Shown here piece after piece: positions 45,179 through 54,430 of a stretch of DNA of 64,000 nucleotides. This DNA is from Prochlorococcus marinus str. MIT 0917 (lineage in GTDB: Bacteria; Cyanobacteriota; Cyanobacteriia; PCC-6307; Cyanobiaceae). Every line of letters begins with the position of its first letter. The stretch's first letter is position 1. A model generated the notes under the pieces. It saw nothing but the letters and a program-made list of their open reading frames with translations. It was not told where the DNA came from and made no database searches. The stretch is taken from the NCBI RefSeq assembly GCF_027359575.1, contig NZ_CP114784.1:991819-1055818 (forward strand), read 5' to 3'. A program made the position numbers and the translations under genes.

Positions 45179-45490
45179 TCAGCTTTCTATTTCTATTGTA
45201 CTTGTTAAGCCTTTTGCCTTTAAAGATTCAGAGTAAAATTCTGCGGGTTCTAAGTCACAAGTTATAACAAGTCCGACACCATTGTTATGCGTTTCTAACA
45301 TAATATTCAAAGCATCCTGTTCACTTAGTTGTGGAACTACCTGCCTTAAAGTATCAACTACATAATCCATCGTATTAACTGGATCATTATGAAGTAGAAC
45401 CTTATATTTTGGAGATAATTTTCTAACTCGCTGAACTTCCCTATCAATAACAGCCGTTTCACCATCACTTTGATTTGCAGAATCAACCAT
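45179..45490 (-). CDS. clpS: ATP-dependent Clp protease adaptor ClpS
   Basis: ClpS hands N-degron substrates to ClpAP/ClpCP. The product is 103 residues from ATG 45488-45490. The binding-pocket motif YKVLLHNDPVNTMDYVVDTL and the His in LETHNNGVGLV are conserved. The longer open frame upstream runs antisense-free into the 3' part of dapL and was rejected as coding. Confidence 0.93.
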   Translation of the reverse strand: MVDSANQSDGETAVIDREVQRVRKLSPKYKVLLHNDPVNTMDYVVDTLRQVVPQLSEQDALNIMLETHNNGVGLVITCDLEPAEFYSESLKAKGLTSTIEIES

Positions 45491-45542
45491 AATCAAACTA
45501 TCAGGATGAATAGCACTCTTTAAAAAGAAACTTACCATGAGA

Positions 45543-46772
45543 TTAAGCATTAAGTTTGACGATCCTTTGCATAGCTTTTTCGACATTTTCTTTACTGTTG
45601 AAAGCTGATAATCGAAAATAACCTTCTCCCGCAGCTCCAAAGCCACTTCCTGGGGTGCCCACGACATTTGCTTTTTCAAGCAAGAAGTCAAAGAAATCCC
45701 ATGAGCTCATGTTTTTTGGAGTTTTGATCCATGCATAAGGGGCATTAGTAGCGCCAAAAACTTCAAATCCTGCAGCAGTCAAATTTGCTTTAATTTTTTG
45801 AGCATTGTCCATATAAAAGCTTACTAATTTTTTTATTTGTATTTGCCCTTCTTTAGAGTAAACAGCTTCCGCTCCCCTCTGAACCACGTAACTTACACCA
45901 TTGAATTTAGTACTTTGTCGACGATTCCATAAAGACCACAAATCAACTTCTTCAGAACCTGCTTTACCTTTTAAAGACTTGGGAACAACTGTAAAAGCAC
46001 ATCTTGTTCCAGTGAAGCCTGCATTTTTCGAAAAAGAGCGAAACTCAATTGCACAATCATTAGATCCCTCAATTTCAAAAATCGAATGAGGAAGAGATTC
46101 ATCTTTAATGAAAGCCTCATAAGCAGCATCAAAAAGAATCAAAGAATTATTTTCTTTTGCATATTTAACCCAAGAAGCTAATTGCTCTTTAGTAGCAACT
46201 GCCCCAGTTGGGTTATTAGGAAAACAAAGATAAATCAAATCAAATTTTTCTTTTGGTATTGCTGCCTCAAAGCCATTCTCTGAATTAATAGGAATATAAC
46301 TTAAACCTCTATACTCTCCGGCCGAGTTGACTTCTCCTGTCCTTCCTGTCATCACATTAGTATCTACGTATACAGGATAAACAGGATCAGTTACAGCTAT
46401 TTTATTATCCTTCCCGAGGATATCTAAAATATTACTGCTATCGCATTTTGAGCCATCTGAAATAAAGATTTCCTCTGCCGAAATCTCACAACCACGAGAA
46501 AGATAATCATTTTCAGCAATGCTCTCTCGAAGCCATTTATATCCCTGCTCTGGTCCATAGCCCCTAAAGCCCTTTTCTGTTCCCATTTCTTCAATTGCCG
46601 CTTTCATGGCTTCACGACAAGCCAAAGGTAGAGGTTCCGTCACATCTCCGATTCCTAGACGGATCAAATCAGCATTTGGATTCTTAGAGGTAAAATCTTT
46701 AATTCTTCTAGAAATCTCTGGAAAAAGATAACCTGCTTTTAATTTCAGGTAATCAGCATTAACTTGTACCAC
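45543..46772 (-). CDS. dapL: LL-diaminopimelate aminotransferase
   Basis: This PLP enzyme converts tetrahydrodipicolinate directly to LL-diaminopimelate in lysine and cell-wall synthesis, the route used by cyanobacteria and plants. The 409 residues contain [36 protein letters not shown], the [11 protein letters not shown] cofactor block and the lysine-bearing [17 protein letters not shown]. It lies 52 bases before clpS on the same strand. Confidence 0.96.
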   Translation of the reverse strand: MVQVNADYLKLKAGYLFPEISRRIKDFTSKNPNADLIRLGIGDVTEPLPLACREAMKAAIEEMGTEKGFRGYGPEQGYKWLRESIAENDYLSRGCEISAEEIFISDGSKCDSSNILDILGKDNKIAVTDPVYPVYVDTNVMTGRTGEVNSAGEYRGLSYIPINSENGFEAAIPKEKFDLIYLCFPNNPTGAVATKEQLASWVKYAKENNSLILFDAAYEAFIKDESLPHSIFEIEGSNDCAIEFRSFSKNAGFTGTRCAFTVVPKSLKGKAGSEEVDLWSLWNRRQSTKFNGVSYVVQRGAEAVYSKEGQIQIKKLVSFYMDNAQKIKANLTAAGFEVFGATNAPYAWIKTPKNMSSWDFFDFLLEKANVVGTPGSGFGAAGEGYFRLSAFNSKENVEKAMQRIVKLNA

Positions 46773-47163
46773 TTGAGAATCGCCAAGATTTAATTTAAGG
46801 ATAATCCCTTAAACACCTTAATAACTTCAAACACAGATGATTAAGCAATTAAGAACTAATTTTGAATAGGTCTTCATGCTCAAAACAATTAATTCAAAAT
46901 ATATGTTGTGTTAATATGTATTAGGAACTAAGAAAAGGGTTTAACCCCCTAATGTTCTCAATTAACGTAAGCTTTTCTTAAAGAGACACCTAGATTAAAC
47001 GTTGGTAAATCCAACGATTTCAACCGGACTATATTTAAATCCCATTCCGAACAGTATTCAAAAATCTCTTTAAGTTTGTTTAGCGTTAAAAATTGCAAAA
47101 AGTTCTATTTGCAATTTTTCTGCAAATCATTTTTTAATAGCTTTAAAAAGCTCAACATTATAT
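46773..47163 (+). promoter_or_regulatory. Structured leader and promoter region of rne
   Basis: This 391-base region between divergent dapL and rne has no ORF. It holds two stem-loops: CGTTGG/CCAACG (47000-47016) and a perfect 12-bp stem AAAAATTGCAAA/TTTGCAATTTTT (47088-47119) followed by more T residues. RNase E genes typically have long AU-rich leaders used for self-control by the enzyme, and this fits that pattern. The exact start of transcription is unknown. Confidence 0.6.
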
Positions 47164-49083
47164 ATGCCCCAGCAAATTGTTATTGCTGAGCATTTGCGTA
47201 TTGCCGCTCTGCTCACTGACGAGAGAATAGATGAATTAATCGTGGCTCAAGGTAGCTACCAAATTGGAGATATTTTCTTAGGGACAGTTGAAAATGTTCT
47301 TCCAGGAATAGATGCTGCTTTTGTCAATATTGGAGAAAGTGAAAAAAATGGTTTTATTCATGTAAATGACTTAGGTCCACTTAGATTAAAAAAAGCAACT
47401 GCAGGAATAACAGAGTTACTCGAACCAAAGCAAAAGGTTTTAGTTCAAGTAATGAAAGAGCCCACTGGTTCAAAAGGACCTAGATTAACTGGGAACATAG
47501 CGCTTCCTGGTAGGTATCTGGTACTCCAGCCCTATGGACAAGGTGTAAATATTTCTAGAAGAATAAGCACAGAGAATGAAAGAAATAGACTTAGAGCTTT
47601 AGGGGTACTAGTCAAGCCTCCAAGTACAGGGCTTTTAATAAGGACAGAAGCAGAGGATATTTCTGAAGAATTTTTAATTGATGATCTTGAGAATCTTCTT
47701 AAACAGTGGGAGCTTATTCAACAAGCATCTGAGAGTTGCACACCACCAATCCTTTTAAACAGAGATGAGGACTTTATCCATAGAATTCTTAGAGATAATA
47801 TCGGTCAAAATGTTACTCAGATTGTTGTAGATAATACTGAAGCAATTGGTCGAGTCAAAAGCTTCCTAGGTAAGGATAGCAAGGAATTAGCAATAGAATT
47901 ACATAGTGATTCGCAAAACATATTAGAAAAGCATAGAGTCATTTCTGCAATTAACGACGCATTAAAACCTAGGGTAAATCTACCTTCTGGCGGATATATA
48001 ATAATAGAGCCAACAGAAGCTTTGACAGTTATTGATGTTAACTCAGGCTCATTTACAAGATCTGCAAATTCAAGAGAAACAGTTTTATGGACTAATTGTG
48101 AGGCAGCTATTGAAATAGCAAGACAATTAAAATTAAGGAATATTGGCGGGGTGATTATTATTGATTTTATAGATATGGATACGAGAAGAGATCAACTTCA
48201 ATTATTAGAACATTTCACATCTGCTATTAATGGAGACTCAGCACGGCCACAAATTGCTTCACTTACAGAACTTGGACTTGTTGAGCTAACAAGAAAAAGA
48301 CAAGGTCAAAATATATATGAGTTATTTGGAAAAACTTCTCCTAATTCCCAAGGTCTAGGTAATTTTCAAAACATTAATATTGAAGATATAAATCCAACAA
48401 ATTCGACTGAATCAGGTGCAATCAATTCAACTTTAAGGTCAGGTGAAGATTTACAATCTTTACAAGAGAATAATATAAAAAAGAAGCGTATAAATAGAAC
48501 AAAAGATATAGAACATAATATTATCAATGAAGAATATAAATCATCTATAGATAATTCAAAATCAATATCAAGAGAAACAAATGCAGAGGATATAAATAAA
48601 GATAATAATAAAAAGCAAGAAAACCGAATAATAAATATAAGTATGAGTGAAAACGAAGAGATGGTATATAGTTCTATGGGATTAGATCCTATTCTAATTT
48701 TAGATCAACCTGAACTTTCCGAAAACTACACAGTTAACATAATTAGGCCTGGGGACGAGGCCGTTTTAGACAAAAAGGATGCAATACATGAGGCAAGTAA
48801 AAAAAATACACTTACCAGCTCAAGTGAGAAAAACAAAAAAATTCACAAAGATATTATTAATCTTCAAAACAATGTCTCTATTGAACAAAAACTAACTAAT
48901 TCTGAAGAGATAGAGAATGCCGAAAAAGAAAATATCAATGTAGATTTAGATGAAGAAATAAGTGAATTAATAAATACTGATAATAGTTTTAAAACTGAAA
49001 AGAATGAATTAAGTTCCACCGACCCAAAAGAAGTTGATGAGGATCCAAGACGGAAAAGAAGAAGGTCTTCCGCTTCTTCTTAA
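47164..49083 (+). CDS. rne: Ribonuclease E/G, cyanobacterial short form
   Basis: RNase E starts mRNA decay and RNA processing. The 639 residues contain the S1 domain, the 5' sensor region and the DNase-I-like catalytic site with Asp291 (DVNSGSFTRS) and Asp334 (IIDFIDMD). The zinc-link cysteines are replaced by serines at 392 and 395 (FGKTSPNSQGLG); spacing from Asp291 equals that of E. coli D303 to C404. The C-terminal 240 residues are Asn/Glu/Lys-rich and disordered, ending in RRKRRRSSASS, the tail known in cyanobacteria to bind PNPase. rnhB follows two bases later. Confidence 0.94.
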   Translation: MPQQIVIAEHLRIAALLTDERIDELIVAQGSYQIGDIFLGTVENVLPGIDAAFVNIGESEKNGFIHVNDLGPLRLKKATAGITELLEPKQKVLVQVMKEPTGSKGPRLTGNIALPGRYLVLQPYGQGVNISRRISTENERNRLRALGVLVKPPSTGLLIRTEAEDISEEFLIDDLENLLKQWELIQQASESCTPPILLNRDEDFIHRILRDNIGQNVTQIVVDNTEAIGRVKSFLGKDSKELAIELHSDSQNILEKHRVISAINDALKPRVNLPSGGYIIIEPTEALTVIDVNSGSFTRSANSRETVLWTNCEAAIEIARQLKLRNIGGVIIIDFIDMDTRRDQLQLLEHFTSAINGDSARPQIASLTELGLVELTRKRQGQNIYELFGKTSPNSQGLGNFQNINIEDINPTNSTESGAINSTLRSGEDLQSLQENNIKKKRINRTKDIEHNIINEEYKSSIDNSKSISRETNAEDINKDNNKKQENRIINISMSENEEMVYSSMGLDPILILDQPELSENYTVNIIRPGDEAVLDKKDAIHEASKKNTLTSSSEKNKKIHKDIINLQNNVSIEQKLTNSEEIENAEKENINVDLDEEISELINTDNSFKTEKNELSSTDPKEVDEDPRRKRRRSSASS

Positions 49084-49085
49084 AG

Positions 49086-49673
49086 ATGGGACCTAAGGAA
49101 TATCTGATTGCAGGAGTTGATGAAGTAGGAAAAGGTTGTTTATTTGGACCTGTCTTCGCTGGAGCTGTGATTTTAAGCAAAGAGAACGAAATAAAGCTCT
49201 TAAGCCATGGTTTAAAAGACAGTAAAAAATTAAACGAGCGGCAAAGACATAATCTAGTTCCTTTAATAAAAAAAAACTCAATAGCTTGGGCGATAGGACA
49301 GGCTTCAGCAAGAGAAATTGACTGTGTAGGTATCAGAGAGGCTACTGAAAAAGCTATGCTAAGAGCACTGGCAAAATTCCCATCCACTCCAGACTTAATT
49401 CTTGTAGACGGAATATTACCCATTCGCTTATGGCCAGGAGAACAAAAGACACAAGTTAGGGGTGAAAGTCATTTCGCCTCAATTGCGGCTGCAAGCGTCT
49501 TAGCAAAAGAAACAAGAGATGAATTAATTAAAAGACTAGCTCGCAAATACAGTATTTATGGACTAGCAAAAAACAAGGGATATGGAACTGAAATGCATAG
49601 AAGAAACTTAATCAAAGGAGGTTCAACAAAACTCCACCGAAAAAGCTTTATCTCAAGAGTGAAAATCGATTGA
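49086..49673 (+). CDS. rnhB: Ribonuclease HII
   Basis: RNase HII removes RNA from RNA-DNA hybrids and single misincorporated ribonucleotides. The 195 residues include AGVDEVGKGCLFGPVFAGAV with the catalytic Asp-Glu, DSKKLNERQR, LVDG and ESHFASIAAASVLAKETRD. It starts two bases after the rne stop, so the two RNases are probably co-transcribed. Confidence 0.95.
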   Translation: MGPKEYLIAGVDEVGKGCLFGPVFAGAVILSKENEIKLLSHGLKDSKKLNERQRHNLVPLIKKNSIAWAIGQASAREIDCVGIREATEKAMLRALAKFPSTPDLILVDGILPIRLWPGEQKTQVRGESHFASIAAASVLAKETRDELIKRLARKYSIYGLAKNKGYGTEMHRRNLIKGGSTKLHRKSFISRVKID

Positions 49674-49687
49674 TATTTATTTGATAA

Positions 49688-50200
49688 CTAATTTTCTTTG
49701 CACCAATTATTAAAGTCAACAATTAGCTGCTTCTCAACCCTTGCCTTAATTCCTAACAAAATTCCATTTAATATTGACTGCCCTGTTTTCTCAAGCATTT
49801 TGGGAGGAATTAATCTCAACAGCTGAGGTTGACTTACTGTTACACCCAAAAGAGCTTCGCCTTCGAGACCTGATGGGTTTGCCTCCAAAATTGCATCTAA
49901 TGTTAAATCAAAATCATCAACTAATCCCAAGCCATCCAAGTGGCTTTCGGTTACGTACATTCTGATTTTGCTCTCAGTATTTTCAACTGCTATTGATACA
50001 ACTGGATTTATTTGAAGTTGAAAAACTTTAAAACTTGTGACTTCGTACTTAAAACTTCCTGGCCCCAACGGAGTCAATTTTTTAGGATCAAGCATTGCTC
50101 CTACAACTCTTTCCTGTTGTAGGAGATAATCAGGAAGTTGCTCCTGATTATCTTGAACAACTAGATCAATTTTTTGTCGCGCTGTAAAGGCAAGAGACAT
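49688..50200 (-). CDS. DUF1997 protein
   Basis: This 170-residue protein (from ATG 50198-50200, MSLAFTARQKIDLVVQDNQE) matches DUF1997, a family of cyanobacteria and plastids. Blocks include YLLQQERVVGAMLDPKKLTP and GLGLVDDFDLTLDAIL. The longer frame to 50263 would overlap the pheA start and is unlikely. The function is unknown. Confidence 0.85.
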   Translation of the reverse strand: MSLAFTARQKIDLVVQDNQEQLPDYLLQQERVVGAMLDPKKLTPLGPGSFKYEVTSFKVFQLQINPVVSIAVENTESKIRMYVTESHLDGLGLVDDFDLTLDAILEANPSGLEGEALLGVTVSQPQLLRLIPPKMLEKTGQSILNGILLGIKARVEKQLIVDFNNWCKEN

Positions 50201-50256
50201 TATCAAAAACCTGCTCAGATTGATCTTATCGGCATTTACCCCATTTTTTTTATCTA

Positions 50257-51087
50257 ATGTCAACTCGAGTGGCCTACCTAGGGCCTAAAGGTACATACGC
50301 CGAGAAGGCTGCAAAAGCGCTAGCAGCCCTAGAAAAGATTGACTCACCTGAGTTCTCGCCATGCAAAGGCTTAAGGGCTGTGGTAGATAATCTTGCAAAC
50401 AATCTTTGTGAAGCAGCCGTCGTACCAATTGAAAATTCAGTAGAAGGTGGGGTTACCACAACATTAGATTCTCTATGGAGACATCAAAATCTATTTATTC
50501 ACAGAGCCCTAGTACTCCCTATTAAACACGCATTAATAAGCAGTGGATCAAAATCAACCATTTCAGAAGTCCTCTCACATCCTCAGGCCATAGCTCAATG
50601 CAGCCAATGGTTGCAAGACAATATTCCAAATGCAGTTCATTTACCAACTAATTCAACGGCTGAAGCAATAAGAATGGTAAAAGGTAGTTCATTTAGAGCA
50701 GCCATAGGGTCAAGAGATGCAAGCAATGAACTGAATATTTTGGCTTATCCTATTAATGATATTGATGGTAATTGCACTAGATTCGTTCTGCTTAGTAAGA
50801 ACAACATTAAAGTAGATGGCAATAAAGCAAGTATGGCTTTTTCTCTTAAGTCAAATAGTCCAGGTGCATTACTAAAAGCATTGAATTGTATCGCAAATCT
50901 CGGACTAAATATGAGTAGGATTGAATCTCGTCCCTCCAAAAGAGAGCTAGGAGAATATGTATTTTTCATAGATCTTGATTTGAATAGCAATAATCAAAAA
51001 GACTTTCAAAACATCACTGAAGAGTTATCTCCACTTTGCAATCAAATAATTCATTTTGGATGTTATTACGGATCAGAAGTTGAGTAG
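50257..51087 (+). CDS. pheA: Prephenate dehydratase
   Basis: This enzyme converts prephenate to phenylpyruvate in phenylalanine synthesis. The 276 residues show the start VAYLGPKGTYAEKAA, the VPIENSVEGGV block, STAEAIRM and the catalytic NCTRFVLLS, then an ACT regulatory domain (ALLKALNCIANLGLNMSRIE with ESRPSKRELGEYVFF). There is no chorismate mutase domain. It converges on the methyltransferase gene with one base between stops. Confidence 0.96.
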   Translation: MSTRVAYLGPKGTYAEKAAKALAALEKIDSPEFSPCKGLRAVVDNLANNLCEAAVVPIENSVEGGVTTTLDSLWRHQNLFIHRALVLPIKHALISSGSKSTISEVLSHPQAIAQCSQWLQDNIPNAVHLPTNSTAEAIRMVKGSSFRAAIGSRDASNELNILAYPINDIDGNCTRFVLLSKNNIKVDGNKASMAFSLKSNSPGALLKALNCIANLGLNMSRIESRPSKRELGEYVFFIDLDLNSNNQKDFQNITEELSPLCNQIIHFGCYYGSEVE

Positions 51088-51088
51088 C

Positions 51089-52021
51089 TTATCCTCTTGA
51101 TTTGAATACTCCAAATTTCATCAATCCATTTGAAAAGGACCATCTCATCATTAGTATTGTTGGAATTTCCCTAAATGCCTTTAGGAGAGATCTAAGGCCT
51201 AATTTCAAGATGGACGAAGGTCTTCTAAAACCTTCATATATAGATTCATTCCAAGATTGAATTGTATATTTTGTCCAATTGGAAGTCTCTACCGAACTTC
51301 CACAATAAGGACTGTTTAATAAGTTATTTTTGAACCCTTCAATACTTGAAAATTCTGGATGGGTCCATTGGATTAGTAATTGATTCATAATGAACTTTTC
51401 CAATAAATTCAAGGGATGCTTTTTTGAATTTCTTTGATTCCAATCTGCAACAGCCAAAACTCCCCCTGGTCTAAGGACCCTGAGCATTTCATCTGCAAAC
51501 GTTTGTTTATCAAAGATATGAGGACCAGCTTCCACACTCCACACCCCATCAAAGCTGCCTTTTTCAAACTTTAAGTCAAGGGCATTCATTACCTCAAACC
51601 GGCAAAAATCTCTGTTAGCTGTTAATTCATTCGCTCTTTTAATTTGTTCCTGACTTATGGAAATACCAATGACATCAAATCCATAATAATCAGATAATAT
51701 TCTTGAACTTCCGCCTATTCCACATCCTACATCTAAAATCCTTGAGCCTTTTGGTAATTTATTTAAACCACTCCAACGAACTAATTCATGAACAAAATCT
51801 ACCTTAGCTTTCCTAAAGTCTTTTTTTATTCTTGGTTTTTCATAAAAACCAAGATGAATATGTTCTCCCCAGAGATTTTCTAATAAACGATCATTAGTCC
51901 ATGAATCATATGAAGATGCAACGCTATTAACAGACTCATATTTACGACTTTTCCTGAGCCAATGAGTAGTTAAAATGAAAAGAAAAAAGGCACTAAATAT
52001 AAAAATCAAGATCAATTGCAT
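51089..52021 (-). CDS. MPBQ/MSBQ-type methyltransferase
   Basis: This 310-residue SAM-dependent methyltransferase has an N-terminal membrane helix (LILIFIFSAFFLFILTTHWL), then WGEHIHLGFYEKP, the SAM motif RILDVGCGIGGSS and VWSVEAGPHIFDKQTFADEM. It resembles Synechocystis Sll0418, the methyltransferase of tocopherol and plastoquinone synthesis. The specific substrate is inferred from similarity recalled, not shown. Confidence 0.8.
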   Translation of the reverse strand: MQLILIFIFSAFFLFILTTHWLRKSRKYESVNSVASSYDSWTNDRLLENLWGEHIHLGFYEKPRIKKDFRKAKVDFVHELVRWSGLNKLPKGSRILDVGCGIGGSSRILSDYYGFDVIGISISQEQIKRANELTANRDFCRFEVMNALDLKFEKGSFDGVWSVEAGPHIFDKQTFADEMLRVLRPGGVLAVADWNQRNSKKHPLNLLEKFIMNQLLIQWTHPEFSSIEGFKNNLLNSPYCGSSVETSNWTKYTIQSWNESIYEGFRRPSSILKLGLRSLLKAFREIPTILMMRWSFSNGLMKFGVFKSRG

Positions 52022-52023
52022 AA

Positions 52024-52686
52024 TTAATTGTTAGCTTGATCAGCATTTGAGAAAGTATCTTTTAAAGCAGTTCTGGCAGCTAATTGTCTTCTTGTGTGAT
52101 CAAGAAGTTCATATTCTCTCTCTAAACGCTGGAAAGTATTGGTTAATTCTAATAAATTTTGCTGTTCACTTGCTACCGGGCCTCCAAGATGAGCAGCTAT
52201 CCAAAAAGACAACTCCCTAGGGATATCAGGCAAAGAATCAGGGAGTGCTTTATCAGAGTCAGTCAATTTTGAAGTAAGTGAAACCACATCCTTCAAAGCA
52301 ATAGCGACTGAATCCTTTAGTTCCAATAGTTTGGTTTGATCTAAAATCTGTTCATCATCAACCCAACTTACTAACGCGTTAATAAAAGGAGTTTCACTAA
52401 TAATTTCTAGAATTCGAAATCTTTGTTGTCCAATAGTGACAATATTACTCCTTCCATCTTGTGAAGTTTGATGCTTAATGATCTCAGCACAACAACCAAC
52501 ATCTGCCATTTTTTTTGCAATTGGATCCCATCTAACCACACCAAAACGGCTATCCGATTTCAAAACAGATTTAAGCATCACCCTGTAACGAGTCTCAAAG
52601 ATATGAAGTGGCAAGTACTCCTGAGGGAAAAGCACAACCTCAGGCAATGGGAAAAGTGCTAGCTCCCTAACTGAAAGTTCGCTCAA
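52024..52686 (-). CDS. LON substrate-binding domain protein
   Basis: This 220-residue protein corresponds to the N-terminal substrate-binding domain of Lon protease (LALFPLPEVVLFPQEYLPLH then IFETRYRVMLKSVL) but has no ATPase or protease domain. Such stand-alone LON proteins are common in cyanobacteria and their role is unclear. It starts 60 bases after rpsJ on the same strand. Confidence 0.9.
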   Translation of the reverse strand: MSELSVRELALFPLPEVVLFPQEYLPLHIFETRYRVMLKSVLKSDSRFGVVRWDPIAKKMADVGCCAEIIKHQTSQDGRSNIVTIGQQRFRILEIISETPFINALVSWVDDEQILDQTKLLELKDSVAIALKDVVSLTSKLTDSDKALPDSLPDIPRELSFWIAAHLGGPVASEQQNLLELTNTFQRLEREYELLDHTRRQLAARTALKDTFSNADQANN

Positions 52687-52746
52687 ATGGGTATTCCTAA
52701 TTAAACATATCCTAGATAATCAATCTCTGGTTTGAGAGAAAAAGGT

Positions 52747-53067
52747 TTAGAGCTTAACTTCTATATCAACTCCGCTAGGAAGGTCCAACTTCATTAGAGC
52801 ATCTATAGTTTTCGCAGAAGGGCTATAAATATCAATAATTCTTCTGTGTGTTCTTGTTTCAAAATGCTCTCTTGAATCTTTATCAACATGAGGCGAACGA
52901 AGAACACAATAAATTTTTCTTTTTGTAGGAAGAGGTATGGGTCCTATTGCTGAAGCAGCTGTTGTGTCTGCTGTCTCGATTATTTTTTCGCAAGATAAAT
53001 CTAGCATTCTTCTGTCAAAGGCCTTTAGACGAATGCGTATTTTTTGCTGTGCAATTGCAGTTGACAT
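52747..53067 (-). CDS. rpsJ: 30S ribosomal protein S10
   Basis: This 106-residue protein has the S10 features [40 protein letters not shown] and [20 protein letters not shown]. It is the last gene of the str cluster, a position typical of cyanobacteria, where S10 follows tuf. A hairpin separates it from tuf. Confidence 0.97.
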   Translation of the reverse strand: MSTAIAQQKIRIRLKAFDRRMLDLSCEKIIETADTTAASAIGPIPLPTKRKIYCVLRSPHVDKDSREHFETRTHRRIIDIYSPSAKTIDALMKLDLPSGVDIEVKL

Positions 53068-53113
53068 AATGGGGTTACCAAAAGCTAATTAAGTTTTCCA
53101 GGTTCTTTTTAGG

Positions 53114-53131
53114 ATGAACTAGTTAGTTCAT
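53114..53131. promoter_or_regulatory. 8-bp palindrome before rpsJ
   Basis: ATGAACTA and TAGTTCAT are perfect reverse complements separated by GT, 47 bases before the rpsJ start. It may be an operator or a small mRNA hairpin. Confidence 0.35.
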
Positions 53132-53147
53132 TTGTTTATTTAATTTA

Positions 53148-53180
53148 GAGGATGACCTGAATAAATTACAAGTCATCCTC
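53148..53180 (-). terminator. Hairpin between tuf and rpsJ
   Basis: GAGGATGAC (53148-53156) and GTCATCCTC (53172-53180) form a perfect 9-bp stem around 15 bases. On the minus strand it lies eight bases after the tuf stop and is followed by an AT-rich TAAATTAAATAA stretch. It probably lowers read-through into rpsJ. Confidence 0.7.
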
Positions 53181-53188
53181 AGAAACAA

Positions 53189-54388
53189 TTACTCAATAAT
53201 TTTTGAAACCACTCCGGCTCCAATAGTCCTACCACCTTCACGAATTGCGAATCTCATTCCTTGCTCAATAGCTACAGGAGCTATTAATTCACCGGTCATT
53301 TTTATTCTGTCACCGGGCATAACCATTTCAACATTACTTCCATCATCAGATGTGAAAGCTGTAATTTGACCTGTTACATCAGTAGTACGAATGTAAAACT
53401 GTGGACGATATCCAGCAAAGAAAGGGGTATGTCGACCACCCTCCTCTTTTTTCAATACATAAACCTCCCCTTCAAATTTAGTATGGGGAGTAATTGATCC
53501 TTTTTTAACAAGCACCATCCCTCTTTCAATATCTTCTTTCTGAATACCTCTTAAGAGGAGTCCAACATTATCTCCAGCCATACCTTCATCGAGAAGCTTT
53601 CTAAACATCTCTACTCCGGTAACGGTTGTAAGTCTCGTATCTCTAATACCTACAATTTCAACCTCCTCTCCAACTGTTACTTTTCCTCTTTCAATTCGAC
53701 CAGTAGCAACAGTTCCACGCCCTGTAATTGAGAAAACGTCTTCAATAGCCATTAGGAAAGGCTTATCAATTTCACGTTCTGGTTCTGGAATTGAAGAATC
53801 AACAGCAGTCATCAATTCATCTATTTTTGTCTCCCAATCTGCTTCTCCTTCAATAGCTTTTAATCCTGAAACTTGAACAACAGGTATGTCATCGCCAGGG
53901 AAGTCATAACTTGTGAGAAGTTCACGAATCTCCATTTCTACAAGTTCTATCATTTCTTCATCGTCGACCATGTCACATTTGTTTAGTGCAACAACCAATG
54001 CAGGGACACCAACCTGCTTGGCCAAAAGAATATGTTCTTTTGTTTGTGCCATTGCTCCATCAGTAGCTGCTACAACAAGTATTGCACCGTCCATCTGAGC
54101 AGCACCTGTGATCATGTTTTTAACATAATCAGCGTGACCTGGGCAATCAACATGAGCGTAATGCCTACCATCAGTTTCATATTCAACGTGAGCAGTGTTG
54201 ATTGTGATACCGCGTTCACGTTCTTCTGGAGCTCCATCAATTTCAGCGTAATCTTGCGCTTCGGCTTGACCTTTTTTGGCTAAAACCTTTGTGATTGCAG
54301 CAGTAAGTGTTGTTTTGCCATGGTCAACGTGGCCAATAGTACCTATGTTGACGTGAGGTTTGTTCCTCTCAAACTTCTCGCGAGCCAT
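53189..54388 (-). CDS. tuf: Elongation factor Tu
   Basis: EF-Tu delivers aminoacyl-tRNA to the ribosome. The 399 residues show [14 protein letters not shown], the switch region [36 protein letters not shown] and NKCD, followed by domains 2 and 3. It is in the str operon 42 bases after fusA. Confidence 0.98.
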   Translation of the reverse strand: MAREKFERNKPHVNIGTIGHVDHGKTTLTAAITKVLAKKGQAEAQDYAEIDGAPEERERGITINTAHVEYETDGRHYAHVDCPGHADYVKNMITGAAQMDGAILVVAATDGAMAQTKEHILLAKQVGVPALVVALNKCDMVDDEEMIELVEMEIRELLTSYDFPGDDIPVVQVSGLKAIEGEADWETKIDELMTAVDSSIPEPEREIDKPFLMAIEDVFSITGRGTVATGRIERGKVTVGEEVEIVGIRDTRLTTVTGVEMFRKLLDEGMAGDNVGLLLRGIQKEDIERGMVLVKKGSITPHTKFEGEVYVLKKEEGGRHTPFFAGYRPQFYIRTTDVTGQITAFTSDDGSNVEMVMPGDRIKMTGELIAPVAIEQGMRFAIREGGRTIGAGVVSKIIE

Positions 54389-54430
54389 TTTTTTTAAAGA
54401 ATCGGGGGGTGGTTAGTAAATTTTTAGAGA

